Positions 35,045 through 42,938 of a stretch of 64,000 nt of DNA are shown here, one piece after another (position 1 is the first letter of the stretch; every line of letters begins with the position of its first letter). Location of the stretch: positions 9,300,001 to 9,364,000 of the forward strand of contig NZ_JAUSWW010000001.1 in NCBI RefSeq assembly GCF_030815415.1, in the 5' to 3' direction. This DNA is from Streptomyces canus. GTDB taxonomy: Bacteria > Actinomycetota > Actinomycetes > Streptomycetales > Streptomycetaceae. Made by a program: the position numbers and the translations under genes. Under the pieces are notes generated by a model. That model was not told where the DNA came from. It ran no database searches and worked only from the letters and a program-made list of their open reading frames with translations.

Positions 35045-35250
35045 CCCGTGCGTGCCCGATGTTCGGCATTCCGGCGCCCGGCCGTCGATGACGCTCGACG
35101 CTCTTCGGGCTGTTCAGGCGGTTGGGGCGGGTCGGTCGGGATTTGGGTAGGCCTTCTCGCCGGTCTCGTGCGGTTCACCGTTGTTGCTCTCTGGTGATCG
35201 TCCTTTCCGCGGTGTAGCGTCACTGCCAGCTGTCGTGGTTCGCAGTACCT

Positions 35251-35270
35251 GCCCGCGCTTAGGCGCGGGC
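35251..35270 (+). promoter_or_regulatory. 5'-leader hairpin of the cold-shock gene
   Basis: GCCCGCGC and GCGCGGGC form a perfect 8-bp stem with a TTAG loop about 80 bases before the cold-shock ATG. The hairpin is flanked by direct copies of GCAGTACC (35242-35249 and 35281-35288). Long structured leaders are usual for csp genes. Confidence 0.5.
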
Positions 35271-35352
35271 GCTTTGCTGTGCAGTACCGGACCAGGGCGA
35301 TCACCTCCAGGACCGCGCGGTGCGGTTCTGACGTCTACTGAGAGGTACCAGC

Positions 35353-35556
35353 ATGGCCAGCGGAACCGTCAAGTGGTTCAACGCGGAGAAGGGCTTCGGC
35401 TTCATCGCCCAGGACGGCGGCGGACCGGACGTCTTCGCTCACTACTCCAACATCAACGCCTCCGGCTTCCGTGAGCTCCAGGAAGGCCAGGCGGTGACGT
35501 TCGACATCACCCAGGGCCAGAAGGGCCCGCAGGCGGAGAACATCACCCCCGCCTAG
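35353..35556 (+). CDS. Cold-shock protein (CspA family)
   Basis: This 67-residue single OB-fold protein binds single-stranded RNA or DNA and melts RNA structure. RNP1 is KGFGFIAQ and RNP2 DVFAHYSNI, preceded by the canonical start [17 protein letters not shown]. It has a structured leader and its own terminator, so it is monocistronic. Confidence 0.95.
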   Translation: MASGTVKWFNAEKGFGFIAQDGGGPDVFAHYSNINASGFRELQEGQAVTFDITQGQKGPQAENITPA

Positions 35557-35562
35557 TTCTGA

Positions 35563-35592
35563 AGGCCGGTCCCCGGGTCCGAGGACCGGCCT
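35563..35592 (+). terminator. Terminator of the cold-shock gene
   Basis: A perfect 10-bp stem (AGGCCGGTCC/GGACCGGCCT) with a 10-base loop begins six bases after the stop codon. Confidence 0.75.
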
Positions 35593-35647
35593 GCTTCCGT
35601 GTCGCCGCGGTGTTGTGTACGCCGCGGCGACACAGGCGCCCTTCCCG

Positions 35648-36565
35648 CTACGGGCGGAGCACGATCTTGCCGTGGGTGTGCCCTTGTTCCAGCTCGCGGA
35701 ACGCGTCCCGCACCTCTTCCAGCGGGTAGCCGCGGGCGATCGGCACCTCCAGTTCCCCCCGCGCGGCAAGCCGGGCCAGCTCGCCCAGCACGACGGCGCA
35801 CGCCGCCGCTCCTTCGCCGTAGGTCCGCGCCCCGATCCTGGCCGCGGCCTGCCAGTCGCGGATGGTGTTGATCCGCTCGGGCCGCACCCCCAGCTCCACC
35901 GCCAGCTCCACATACCCGTCGCCGAACGTGTCGATGAACGCGTCGACGTCTCCGCCGCAGGCCTCCCGGATCCGTTCGGCCACGCCCTCCCCGTACGCGA
36001 CCGGGACGACACCGCGCTCCTTCAGCCAGGCATGGTTCCGCTCGCTCGCCAGCCCGATCACGGTGGCGCCGCGGTGCCGCGCGAGCTGCACGGCAAGAGA
36101 TCCGACGCCGCCCGCCGCACCGGACACCACGACCGTGTCCGTCGGCCCGGGATCCACCGCGAACACGCAGGCGTACGCGGTCGTGCCGGCCACGTACAAC
36201 GACCCGGCCACGTCCCAGGACAGTCCCTGTGGCCGCGAGACCACGTCCACGTCGTCGACCACGACGAACTCCGCATGGCTCGCCCTGCCATGGGTGAAGC
36301 CCAGCACCTCGTCGCCCACCGCGAAGCCGCGTACCTGCGCCCCGACCTCCACCACGACACCGGCCAGATCGCTGCCCTGCCCGGAGGGGAACGCGGCCGG
36401 CCAGCGTCCGTGCCGCGCGCCTTCGCGGATCATCACCTCGCCGGGCTGGATCCCGGCCGCGCGGACCTCGACCAGCACCTGTCCGGGGCCTGGCGCCGGC
36501 CGCTCCACGTCCTCCACCCGCAGCACATCGATCCCGCCGTACTCGTGGAACCGCACCGCTTTCAT
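35648..36565 (-). CDS. Zinc-independent quinone-oxidoreductase-like alcohol dehydrogenase family protein
   Basis: This 305-residue MDR-family enzyme has the GroES-like half (MKAVRFHEYGGIDVL, GSDLAGVVVEVG, GFAVGDEVLGF) and a Rossmann half with VVVSGAAGGVGSLAVQLA. No structural zinc cysteine cluster is visible, as expected for quinone reductase-like members that use NADPH. It lies about 156 bases downstream of the SnoaL-LUD gene on the same strand, so it could be part of the ECF41 regulon, which often contains oxidoreductases. Confidence 0.87.
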   Translation of the reverse strand: MKAVRFHEYGGIDVLRVEDVERPAPGPGQVLVEVRAAGIQPGEVMIREGARHGRWPAAFPSGQGSDLAGVVVEVGAQVRGFAVGDEVLGFTHGRASHAEFVVVDDVDVVSRPQGLSWDVAGSLYVAGTTAYACVFAVDPGPTDTVVVSGAAGGVGSLAVQLARHRGATVIGLASERNHAWLKERGVVPVAYGEGVAERIREACGGDVDAFIDTFGDGYVELAVELGVRPERINTIRDWQAAARIGARTYGEGAAACAVVLGELARLAARGELEVPIARGYPLEEVRDAFRELEQGHTHGKIVLRP

Positions 36566-36721
36566 CGCGTGATCACCGCTCTCGCTCGCTCGGACAAGCC
36601 CGGGACGGCCGCCCGCCGAACGCCACACAGGGACCGCGCCGTCGCACTCAACGGTTCAGCGACGGCGTTGTCTTCCCGGCACGGCCGGTCTCAGCCCGAG
36701 CCGAACGGACCCTGGACCGGG

Positions 36722-37822
36722 TCAGTATCCGATGGCCTCTCGCAGAAGCAGTACCGTGCCGCGCCCCGGGTGGGGTTCCGCGTTGAGGATGAGCAGGCGG
36801 TTGACCGCGCTGGGCACCCCGTACACCTTCTGGGCGCGGGCGTTCTCGAGCGGGAGGGCGTGCTCCTCGACGCGGCGCAGGGCCGTGCCCAGGTCGGGCA
36901 CCACCTTCTGCGCGCCGACGATCCAGACCGCGTGGGCCGCGCCGCCCGCGTTGGCGGGGAGCTGGCTGCCGCTGCCCGAGGCGAGAACGAGGGAGCCGGT
37001 CTCGGTGACGGCAGCGACGCTGTTGACGACGAAGTCGGGGCCGGCGACCAGCGTGCGGATCTCGTCGGCGCCGGTGGCCCGGTCGATGGCCAGGACGCGC
37101 GGCCTGACGGCGTCGTACCGGTCGCCGGTATTGATGTCGTCGTCGATGCCGGAGAGCCGCAGGGTCTCGCTGGCGCCGGTCAGCACGCTCGCGCCCTCGG
37201 GGATCAGGTCCTTGATGCGGGCGCGCGCTTCTGCGGCGTCGTCGAGGATCTCGGCGGCGAAGCCGCCCGCACGCAGCGCGGCGGCCACCCCCTCCAGTTG
37301 TTCGGCCGTCGCCGGGTCGGTGAAGGACGCGGCCGGAGCCGGGGCGGCCGCGGCGTGTGCCGGATCGGTCCTGGAGCCCTGCGCAGCCTGGGGTGCCGTG
37401 CCCGCCAGCGGGGAGGTGTCGAGGTACCTGACCTCGTACACCCGCTCGGCGAACTTCCAGCCTTCCTCCGTGCGCTGGTAACGGTCGTGGTAGACGGCGT
37501 AGTTCAGCCCCTGGCGTCCGTCGAGGGTGCGTGCGAGCTCCTGGATGTAGGCGCGGCCGGTCGCGGTGTCACCGTCGAGCAGGATCGTGCCGGGGTGGGT
37601 GTTCTGTACGAAGAAGTCCCACTGGCTCTGCAGTTGTTCGCCCCCGGCGAGGATCTCCTCGCGGCCGATCTGCTCGACGGGGATGTTGGGCATGCGCAGG
37701 GCGCCGTCCGGTGTGAACAGCGCCGCCAGGCGGGGCCGGTCGCGCATCATCACCGCGTCGGTGAACTCGCCGCGCAGCGCCTCGATCTCGACGCGGTCCG
37801 CGATGGCCTGGAAGTCGTTCAT
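36722..37822 (-). CDS. SnoaL-like/LUD-domain fusion protein
   Basis: This 366-residue protein joins two folds. Residues about 1-140 are SnoaL/NTF2-like (VEIEALRGEFTDAVMMRDRP, then YHDRYQRTEEGWKFAERVYE). After an Ala/Pro-rich linker, about 170-366 is a LUD (LutC-type) domain with PEGASVLTGASETL, AGPDFVVNSVAAVTETG and HAVWIVGAQKVVPD. LUD proteins take part in lactate utilisation, but stand-alone fusions are uncharacterised. The ATG at 37822 has GGAGAGG seven bases upstream. It is transcribed from the minus half of the mirrored ECF41-type promoter. Confidence 0.85.
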   Translation of the reverse strand: MNDFQAIADRVEIEALRGEFTDAVMMRDRPRLAALFTPDGALRMPNIPVEQIGREEILAGGEQLQSQWDFFVQNTHPGTILLDGDTATGRAYIQELARTLDGRQGLNYAVYHDRYQRTEEGWKFAERVYEVRYLDTSPLAGTAPQAAQGSRTDPAHAAAAPAPAASFTDPATAEQLEGVAAALRAGGFAAEILDDAAEARARIKDLIPEGASVLTGASETLRLSGIDDDINTGDRYDAVRPRVLAIDRATGADEIRTLVAGPDFVVNSVAAVTETGSLVLASGSGSQLPANAGGAAHAVWIVGAQKVVPDLGTALRRVEEHALPLENARAQKVYGVPSAVNRLLILNAEPHPGRGTVLLLREAIGY

Positions 37823-37854
37823 GGGGTGACCTCTCCGTGGTGTTGTCGTCCTCA

Positions 37855-37933
37855 CCGTTACGACAACGCAGCCCCCCGGAATGTGAGGTGGCGCGTCGGC
37901 CTCACATTCCGGAGGGCTGTCCTGTCGTAACGG
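37855..37933. promoter_or_regulatory. Mirrored divergent ECF41-type promoter pair in a 34-bp inverted repeat
   Basis: Arms 37855-37888 and 37900-37933 are near-perfect inverted repeats (four mismatches in 34) with an 11-base centre. Each half reads CCTCACA, 16 bases, TGTC in its own direction (plus: 37900-37906 and 37923-37926; minus: 37882-37888 and 37862-37865). The reported ECF41 promoter is TGTCACA, 16 bases, CGTC, so both halves fit in sequence and spacing. They would drive the sigma gene and the SnoaL-LUD gene together. Confidence 0.75.
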
Positions 37934-37971
37934 GTAGAGGCACCAAGGCGAGCGAGGGAGACGGCCAGACC

Positions 37972-38910
37972 ATGACCACGAGAACCGAGCCCGGCGAAGA
38001 CCAGAGCGATCCGGGCCTCAGCGCGATCATGAGTGAGCGGCGTCGGCTGATCAACCTCGGCTATCGGCTCCTGGGGTCCCTTGCCGACGCCGAGGACGTC
38101 GTGCAGGAGACCTACACCCGCTGGTATGCCATGTCGGCACGGGAACAGCAGGCCGTGGAGTCGCCCGGCGCGTGGCTGGTGACGGTCGCGAGCCGTATCT
38201 GTCTGAACATGCTCGGCTCGGCGCGGGCCAGGCGGGAGACGTACGTGGGCGACTGGATCCCGGAACCGCTGCCCGAGCCCACGGAGTGGATCACCGGGCG
38301 CTCCGGCGCCGGCGGGGTCGACCCGGCCGACCGGGTCACCCTCGACGAGTCGGTGACGATGGCCTTCCTGGTCGTCCTCGACGCGATGACCCCGGCCGAG
38401 CGCGTCGCGTTCGTCCTGCACGACGTCTTTCGCTACCCCTTCGGCGAGGTCGCCGAGATCGTCGGCCGCTCTCCGGCGGCGTGCCGCCAACTGGCCTCGT
38501 CCGCCCGCCGACGCATCCCCGGCGCGCAGAGCCCGGCGGGCCCGGGTGCCGGACAGGCCGGCATCGTCAGGCAGTTCAGAACGGCGTGGGAGGCCAAGGA
38601 CATCGACGCCCTGATCGGCCTGCTCGACCCTGACGCCGTCGCGACCGCCGACGGCGGCGGGCTGGCCGTCACCCACCTGCACCCGATCGTGGGCGGTGAG
38701 CGGATCGCACGCGCCTACGCCGAGATCGCCCGTGTGTCGGGCGACCGCACCACGTTCCTGGAGTGCACGGTCAACGGCCTGCCCGGCTTGGTGACACGGC
38801 AGGACGGCAACCTCTCGACCGTGTTCGCGTTCGAGATCGTGGGCGACCGGATCAGGCAAATCTGGGCGGTCCGAAACCCCGAGAAGCTCCGCCCCTGGCG
38901 GATCGACTGA
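37972..38910 (+). CDS. ECF41-family RNA polymerase sigma factor (SigJ-like)
   Basis: This 312-residue sigma factor has sigma-2 (LINLGYRLLGSLADAEDVVQ, about 29-48), sigma-4 (AFVLHDVFRYPFGEVAEIVG) and a C-terminal SnoaL-like domain in place of an anti-sigma factor. ECF41 hallmarks are visible: the linker motif DWIPEPLPEP (WLPEP in relatives), DGGG (DGGGR/K) and VRNPEKL (NPDKL). The C-terminal domain switches sigma activity in this family. It probably autoregulates through the mirrored promoter just upstream. Confidence 0.92.
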   Translation: MTTRTEPGEDQSDPGLSAIMSERRRLINLGYRLLGSLADAEDVVQETYTRWYAMSAREQQAVESPGAWLVTVASRICLNMLGSARARRETYVGDWIPEPLPEPTEWITGRSGAGGVDPADRVTLDESVTMAFLVVLDAMTPAERVAFVLHDVFRYPFGEVAEIVGRSPAACRQLASSARRRIPGAQSPAGPGAGQAGIVRQFRTAWEAKDIDALIGLLDPDAVATADGGGLAVTHLHPIVGGERIARAYAEIARVSGDRTTFLECTVNGLPGLVTRQDGNLSTVFAFEIVGDRIRQIWAVRNPEKLRPWRID

Positions 38911-38996
38911 GGGCAACGGCAAGGTGCAGGACAGACTTGGACAGTCGGGGAACCGGTCCGCTCGACTCAGAGCCCGGTGGAAGGGGGCAGTCCGCA

Positions 38997-39506
38997 ATGG
39001 ACTCGGAGATAGTCGTCGCGGCGTGTGCCGTGGTGATCGCCGTGGCGTCGCTCGCCGTCTCGGTGTACGAGGTACGCGCGACGCGGCAGCACAACCGCTA
39101 CTCGGTGCGCCCCATACTCCAGTTGCAACGGACGATGTCCGAGGGACACAAGGCGGGGATCAGGCTCATCAACTCCGGGCTCGGCCCAGCCGTCATCGTC
39201 AGCAGCACCCTGACGGTCGACGGCGAGGTCGTGGGCGCGTGGAACAAGGCCGGCGCGGACAGAGCCCGCGACGGCCTCGCCGTATGGCCCTACGCGGTGA
39301 CGTTCCTCGAGACGCAGAGCATCGCCACCGACTATGAGGAGTTCCTGCTGAGCGTGGACCCCTATGATCCACAGGCTCACGCCGAGTTCCTGGGGCTGAT
39401 AACCCGACGCCTGCACCTGGAGATCCGCTACGAGTCCCTCTACGGCGGGGAGAACTATCGCGCGACTCTGCGCCCCCGTACACAGGGTCCTCGTCAGGTC
39501 AGTTGA
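38997..39506 (+). CDS. Membrane-anchored hypothetical protein, 169 aa
   Basis: An N-terminal helix (about 4-24, IVVAACAVVIAVASLAVSVY) anchors a strand-rich domain (SVRPILQLQRTMSEG, RLINSGLGPAVIVSSTLTVD) that resembles small streptomycete proteins of unknown role. The ATG at 38997 has AAGGGGG nine bases upstream. Its stop overlaps the ricin-domain remnant by eight bases. Confidence 0.65.
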   Translation: MDSEIVVAACAVVIAVASLAVSVYEVRATRQHNRYSVRPILQLQRTMSEGHKAGIRLINSGLGPAVIVSSTLTVDGEVVGAWNKAGADRARDGLAVWPYAVTFLETQSIATDYEEFLLSVDPYDPQAHAEFLGLITRRLHLEIRYESLYGGENYRATLRPRTQGPRQVS

Positions 39507-39975
39507 CGCGGACGATCTTCCAGAGCTGGTCGTCGACGGCGAGGCTGCTGTTCACATTGCGGAGCTTGTAGTAGCCGTTGCCCGGGTCGGCGAGCGTCCA
39601 CTTCTGCGAGGGGGTCCAGGCTCCGCCGCCGGCGGACTGGAAGGCGAACAGCTGGCAGAGGCAGGCGGAGTTCTGGTACTGCTGGGCGGCCGTGCCGGTG
39701 GCGGTGGAGGCGCCCGGGATATCGAGGTTCTTGCCGGTGATGCGGTTGGTGAGGGTGTAGCCGCCGGGAGGGTGCGGGGCGACGGCCCATTCGTGGTCGA
39801 GAGTGCCGTTGTCGTCCCACTGGAGGATCTTGGCGCCGTCGGCGGTGGACTGGTTCTGCACGCCGAGGACCTTGCCGCCGGCGACGTTGAAGATCTTGAA
39901 GTAGCCGGAGGTCTGCTGGACGAAGCGCCACTGCTGGTCGGTGGCGTTGTCGGCGTTCTGCTGGGTGGCGGCCGT
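39499..39975 (-). pseudogene. C-terminal remnant of a secreted ricin B-type lectin domain protein
   Basis: About 158 residues of a beta-trefoil lectin are readable (DQQWRFVQQTSGYFKIFNVA, GGYTLTNRITGKNLDIPG, SQKWTLADPGNGYYKLRN, ending DDQLWKIVRVN). The repeats Q-W and the YKL-N motif are typical of carbohydrate-binding tails of secreted hydrolases. No start, signal peptide or catalytic domain precedes it; upstream of 39975 the frame meets the unrelated FG-GAP fragment on the other strand. It is a rearrangement scar. Confidence 0.75.
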
Positions 39976-40041
39976 GCCGTGCCGTCGGTGGGCAGCCAGG
40001 TGACGAATGGCGCCCCGCTGGGGATCATGCCGTCGGTCGCC

Positions 40042-40314
40042 CGTATTCGCCGACCGTCCGTCAAGACTCCGTGCAATGCCACCGCCGAGGCGGGCGACGG
40101 ATGGGGCGCCCAGGTGCGGCTGGTGGACACGGACGGCGACGGCAGGGCCGAGCTCGTGGCTGCCGCGCCCGAGGAGAACGCCGGCGACGGCGCGGTGTGG
40201 ATCCTGCCCGCAAGCGGGAACGGGCTGCTCGCCGACGGTTCCAGGTCCTACGGAGCTGCCGCTCTCGGCGGCAACGCTCACGGCGCCCACTTCGGTTCGG
40301 TGATCGACGAGTAG
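40042..40314 (+). pseudogene. C-terminal remnant of an FG-GAP/integrin-alpha-like repeat protein
   Basis: The plus strand reads WGAQVRLVDTDGDGRAELVA, then GAVWILPASGNGLLADGSRS and AHFGSVIDE at the stop. The DxDGDGRxEL calcium-binding loop identifies an FG-GAP blade of a secreted propeller protein. Only the final repeat is present and no start exists. It faces the ricin remnant head to head, so the joint at about 39.98-40.04 kb marks a deletion or inversion breakpoint. Confidence 0.7.
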
Positions 40315-40392
40315 GGGTTCGCCGACGTACGCGGGCCGCGCCGCATGCCGAGGAAGCAGGCGACGCACCACATGTGGAGAGCGGCACGGTCG

Positions 40393-41166
40393 TCAGCGTC
40401 GGCGTGCGGTGACCAGCCAGGCGCGGGAGTCGAACCAGACGCCGTCGCCGGTGTCGTGCGCGTCGAGAGTCGTGCGAAGCCGGTCGAGTGCGCGCTCGGT
40501 GGACGGGGCATCCAGATCGGTGAGCCATTCCTTCGCCATCCGGAGCTGGAGTACGCCGGCCAGCGCGCGCTCGGGGTCGGGGCCGTAGTACACGGGCTCG
40601 CGTACGTCGACGACGTCGACCGCCGTGAAGCCGGCCGTGGTCAGGGTGTCGGCCACGACGTGCGGATCGGCCAGTGCGAACGCGTCGTCGGCCCTTGGGA
40701 CCGGCATCGAGGGCGCAGGACCGGGAGAGAGCGCTGCCCGGATCGCGGCCTGCCACTCCTGAAGGTCGGCGGCCTGCCAGACCAACTGCACCAAGCGCGC
40801 ACCCGGACGCAGCGCCTTCCCGATGTTGGCGAACGCGAGAGCCGGATCGGAGAAGAACATCGTGCCGAACCGGCTCAGGGCCAGACTGAACTCCTCCGGC
40901 GGGAACGCATGGGTCTGGGCGTCGGCCTGCACGAAACCGGTATTGCGGAGCCCTTCCCGCTCGGCCAGTCGACGGGCCCGGGCCAGCATCGGGCCCGAGA
41001 CGTCGATGCCCAGCACAGCGCCCGGCGAGGCGGCTCCGGCCGCGTCCCTGGTGGTCTGGCCGGTGCCGCAGCCGATGTCGAGGACACGATCACCGGGGCG
41101 GATGTCGAGGGCCTGCCGCAGCCGCTCGTGATAGCGGGCCAGCTCCGAGTCGTAGTCGAACAACAC
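40393..41166 (-). CDS. Class I SAM-dependent methyltransferase
   Basis: This 257-residue methyltransferase has motif I VLDIGCGTGQTTRDAAG, the acidic end of strand 2 (VLGIDVSGPM) and post-I FVQADAQTHAF. The GTG at 41166 has GAGGAGG five bases upstream, ten bases after the LLM gene stop. It is the third gene of a hydrolase-oxidoreductase-methyltransferase operon; its acceptor is unknown. Confidence 0.88.
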   Translation of the reverse strand: MLFDYDSELARYHERLRQALDIRPGDRVLDIGCGTGQTTRDAAGAASPGAVLGIDVSGPMLARARRLAEREGLRNTGFVQADAQTHAFPPEEFSLALSRFGTMFFSDPALAFANIGKALRPGARLVQLVWQAADLQEWQAAIRAALSPGPAPSMPVPRADDAFALADPHVVADTLTTAGFTAVDVVDVREPVYYGPDPERALAGVLQLRMAKEWLTDLDAPSTERALDRLRTTLDAHDTGDGVWFDSRAWLVTARRR

Positions 41167-41176
41167 GACTGCCTCC

Positions 41177-41989
41177 TCATGACGCGGGGCCGTCGCGGAG
41201 CACGCCCCGCACGGCGTCGAGCCGTACACCCGGGTCGAACTCCGGCAGCCACCACGTCGCGCCGGCCTTCGCGTACGGCTCGGGGTCGACACCGAGCGGG
41301 AGACTGACGGCGATGTCGTACGAGGCCATCTCACCATGGCGTAGCGCGGTGAGGGTGGCGACGGCCTCGGCGAGCTGGTCCGGGTGCTCGAGGTTGGCCG
41401 GGAAGAACCCGTCGAGCCGGGCGGCCCGGCGGACCGGTTTGAGGTTGCCCGGGAACCCTGCGGCCCATACCGGTACGCCGGGCCGCTGGACCGGGCGCGG
41501 AAGGAACGCGATGTCCTCGACCGTGTAGTGCTCGCCGCGGTGCTGCACCGGCTCGCCGGACCAGGCGGCGGCAAGGACAGCCAGGGACTCGTCGAGCATC
41601 CTGCCGCGCAGCCGGTCGTCGAGTTGCTCCCCGGTCCTGGACAGTTCGCCTGCGAACCGGTCGCTGCCCAGGCCGACGCCGAGGGTGAGGCGGCCGTCGC
41701 TGAGCCGGTCCAGCGTCGCGGTCTCCCGGGCGACCTTGGTCGGCCGGCGGCGGGCGAGCGGTGACACCATCGGGCCGAGCCGCAGCCGTTCGGTGGCGGT
41801 CGCGATCGCCGCCAGCGCGATCCAGGGGTCGGCGACCTGTCGGACCGGCGCCCGCCAGCACAGCTGATCCCACACGAAGCAGCCGTCCCACCCGGCTTCC
41901 TCCGCTTCGGCGGCAAGGCGTGCGACCACCCGCGGGTCGGCGAGGTCCTCGAAGAGCGGCAGCCAGAGTGCCGAGCGCAGCCGCTTCAT
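41177..41989 (-). CDS. LLM-class flavin-dependent oxidoreductase
   Basis: This 270-residue luciferase-like enzyme should use F420H2 or FMNH2. Family landmarks are AAEAEEAGWDGCFVWDQLCW near the start, TERLRLGPMVSPLARRRP, ETATLDRLSDGRLTLGVGLG and the C-terminal WWLPEF. It is a little shorter than the usual 300-340 residues. The ATG at 41989 overlaps the hydrolase stop as ATGA. Confidence 0.9.
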   Translation of the reverse strand: MKRLRSALWLPLFEDLADPRVVARLAAEAEEAGWDGCFVWDQLCWRAPVRQVADPWIALAAIATATERLRLGPMVSPLARRRPTKVARETATLDRLSDGRLTLGVGLGSDRFAGELSRTGEQLDDRLRGRMLDESLAVLAAAWSGEPVQHRGEHYTVEDIAFLPRPVQRPGVPVWAAGFPGNLKPVRRAARLDGFFPANLEHPDQLAEAVATLTALRHGEMASYDIAVSLPLGVDPEPYAKAGATWWLPEFDPGVRLDAVRGVLRDGPAS

Positions 41990-42840
41990 GGCCGGTCTCC
42001 CCGGGTGTGCCGCACCAGGGCCGACACGAAGTCACCCCACACGGCCTTCGGCAGGTCATGTCCGGCCCCCTCCAGGACCAGCAGCTCCGCGCCGGGAATC
42101 GCGTCACGCAGCGCCTTGCCGTGCGGCAGCGGCAGCAGGGGGTCGTGGTCGCCGTGCACCACGAGCGTCGGCGCCGCGATGTCGCCGAAGCCTCCTCGCA
42201 CCGGCCCGTCGAGCTCGATGACGAAGTGGTTGACCAGGGTCGAGGCATAGTTCCTGGCGCGCGCCACGTCCTGCGCGGCCAGGGCCCGGGTCGCGGCCTC
42301 GGTGAAGTGCGGTGAGCCACCGGCGTACGTCTTCGCACCGGCGACCACGTACGCGACGACCGCGGCCGCGTCGGAGATGTCCGGCTCGGCCGGCATGGCC
42401 AGATCGCTCGACGGCGGCGGCAGGTCGTCGGCGCCCGTGGAGCTCGAGACGAACGTCAGTGACGCGACCCGGTCGGGATGGTCCACCCCGAGGATGAGTC
42501 CGGTCCCGCCGAACATCGACTGGCAGACCACATGGGCGCGCTCGATGCCCAGAGCGTCCTGGATGCCGAGCACGTCCCGGGTCAGGTCGGTGAACGAGTA
42601 CGGCGGCTTTCCCGGCGGGTAGCAGGTCGAGCGTCCGGTGTCCCGATGGTCGTACCGGACCACGAACCGGCCTCGGACGGCGATCCGTTCGCACAGCTCG
42701 GCGTCCCACCACAGCATCGAGGCGGCCGATCCGGCGACCAGCACGATCGCGGGGTCCGCGCGGTCGCCGAACGTCTCGACACACAACTCGGCGCCGTTGA
42801 TGTCGAGGAGTCGTTCGCCGTGAGATCGATGCGAGGTCAT
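41986..42840 (-). CDS. Alpha/beta hydrolase with an unusual nucleophile elbow
   Basis: This 284-residue hydrolase has the oxyanion region VLVAGSAASMLWW, the strand VVRYDHRDTGRST, an acid in VVHGDHDPLLP and the base in EGAGHDLP. The nucleophile elbow reads VVCQSMFGG, where relatives have G-x-S-x-G; the serine is kept but both flanking glycines differ. It is the first gene of a three-gene operon and is divergent from a LysR gene that probably controls it. The ATG at 42840 is preferred over the TTG two codons earlier. Confidence 0.85.
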   Translation of the reverse strand: MTSHRSHGERLLDINGAELCVETFGDRADPAIVLVAGSAASMLWWDAELCERIAVRGRFVVRYDHRDTGRSTCYPPGKPPYSFTDLTRDVLGIQDALGIERAHVVCQSMFGGTGLILGVDHPDRVASLTFVSSSTGADDLPPPSSDLAMPAEPDISDAAAVVAYVVAGAKTYAGGSPHFTEAATRALAAQDVARARNYASTLVNHFVIELDGPVRGGFGDIAAPTLVVHGDHDPLLPLPHGKALRDAIPGAELLVLEGAGHDLPKAVWGDFVSALVRHTRGDRP

Positions 42841-42871
42841 GTCCAAAACGCTAGGTCTCAGAAAGCATTGT

Positions 42872-42919
42872 GAAAAGCGATGGTTTTCGATCGACTCAAT
42901 CGCGTAAAGCGATGGCTTT
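42872..42919. promoter_or_regulatory. LysR-type operator repeats in the divergent promoter
   Basis: Two related imperfect palindromes, GAAAAGCGATGGTTTTC (42872-42888) and AAAGCGATGGCTTT (42906-42919), lie about 32 bases apart, three helical turns, with a weaker GAAAGCATTG at 42861. The A/T arms and T-N11-A form fit LysR binding sites between the hydrolase operon and the LysR gene. Confidence 0.55.
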
Positions 42920-42938
42920 CCTTACGGTGGAACGCGTG

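Noticed and set aside
35200-35352. A possible metabolite riboswitch upstream of the cold-shock gene.
   Set aside because: Only one strong hairpin and a direct repeat are visible; no known aptamer core is present.
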